Assembly (NCBI GenBank): GCA_046724665.1
Contig: JBKOWZ010000071.1
Location: 1-13,057, forward strand
Reading direction: 5' to 3'
DNA: 13,057 nt
Source: Actinocrinis sp046724665
GTDB lineage: Bacteria > Actinomycetota > Actinomycetes > Streptomycetales > Catenulisporaceae
This document shows, piece by piece, positions 12,749 to 13,057 of the stretch (position 1 is its first letter; the number at the start of each line of letters is the position of its first letter). Under the pieces are notes generated by a model. The model was not told the DNA's origin, searched no databases, and worked only from the letters and a program-made list of their open reading frames with translations. Position numbers and translations under genes: made by a program.

Positions 12749-13057
12749 GTGAGCGATACCACCGAACTGACCTCCGCCGACGCGTCCGCGGCCCGCGGCA
12801 GGCGCCGCACCGGCACCGGACTGTCCGGGCTCCTGCTGCCAGAACTGCGTCTCAAGGCCGCAGAGCTGGGCATCAAGGGAGTCACCCGGATGCCCAAGGG
12901 TCAGTTGATCGAGGCGATCCAGCAGCGCCAGGGCGGTTCGGGCGCGGCGACCGCGTCCGCCGGCGCCCCGGCCGCCGCCTCGACCGGCACTCGGGCCGGC
13001 GGTGCGGACAGCTCCGACTCGAGCGGAGCCCCGAGCGTCAAGCGCACCGGCTCGAAC
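12749..13057 (+). CDS. rho: Transcription termination factor Rho, N-terminal part (runs off window)
   Basis: The first 103 codons of the gene are present. GTG12749 is preceded by GGGAAGG (12735-12741) at 7 nt spacing. After a polar tail (1-24), residues 26-60 (GLSGLLLPELRLKAAELGIK then GVTRMPKGQLIEAIQQRQ) match the Rho N-terminal helical domain. From residue 61 the protein becomes Gly/Ala/Ser/Thr-rich low complexity, the start of the disordered insertion typical of actinobacterial Rho before the RNA-binding cold-shock domain. The RNA-binding and ATPase domains lie beyond the window. Rho is a hexameric RNA helicase ending transcription at untranslated RNA. Position directly after thrB is the conserved actinobacterial order. 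Confidence 0.93.
   Translation, partial: MSDTTELTSADASAARGRRRTGTGLSGLLLPELRLKAAELGIKGVTRMPKGQLIEAIQQRQGGSGAATASAGAPAAASTGTRAGGADSSDSSGAPSVKRTGSN

Noticed and set aside
1..13057. CRISPR array, insertion sequence or rRNA genes
   Set aside because: No regularly spaced repeats of suitable length, no transposase and no rRNA-like sequence were seen.

Overview
The window comes from a high-GC actinomycete chromosome. The evidence is strong third-position G/C bias, frequent GTG starts, TANNNT -10 boxes placed 6-8 nt before start codons, and the block argS-lysA-hom-thrC-thrB-rho, whose order I know from Streptomyces and mycobacteria. The LysA N-terminus and the pairing of an actinomycete integrative and conjugative element (AICE) with a tRNA-Arg fit Streptomyces or a relative such as Catenulispora/Actinospica. 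Genus cannot be fixed from sequence reading alone.

Positions 1 to about 4038 are the integrase-side end of an AICE. It carries a primase-polymerase-type replication protein (58-1083, +), an unrecognised gene on the opposite strand with PD-(D/E)XK nuclease hallmarks (1234-1965, -), a helix-turn-helix excisionase (2169-2441, +) and an overlapping tyrosine integrase (2438-3907, +). Short direct and inverted repeats and a perfect 15-bp hairpin terminator follow. The element abuts the 3' end of an intact tRNA-Arg(CCG) (4039-4110, -), the presumed attachment site. Transfer genes and the second att copy would lie left of the window.

Positions 4111-5520 are chromosomal. A single-domain response regulator (4185-4607) runs divergently from the tRNA, followed by a MarR-family regulator (4869-5369). 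Both, and argS, appear to start at or within a few bases of their predicted transcription start (leaderless). The spacers are G-rich and contain short repeats.

Positions 5527-13057 hold housekeeping genes all on the + strand: argS (arginyl-tRNA synthetase), lysA (last step to lysine), then hom, thrC and thrB, which together take aspartate semialdehyde to threonine, and finally the start of rho after a 411-bp leader region. hom-thrC-thrB is probably one operon (42-bp gap, then a 4-nt overlap). LysA and Hom use the two branches of the aspartate pathway.

The points most worth a second look are the nuclease-like gene in the AICE, two TTA codons and a hydrophilic insert in thrB, the rho leader with a 23-nt tandem repeat and a possible Arg-rich leader peptide, and the repeats between the integrase gene and the tRNA. 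I did not find a clear novel multi-gene system; the nuclease-like gene is the best candidate for undescribed biology.
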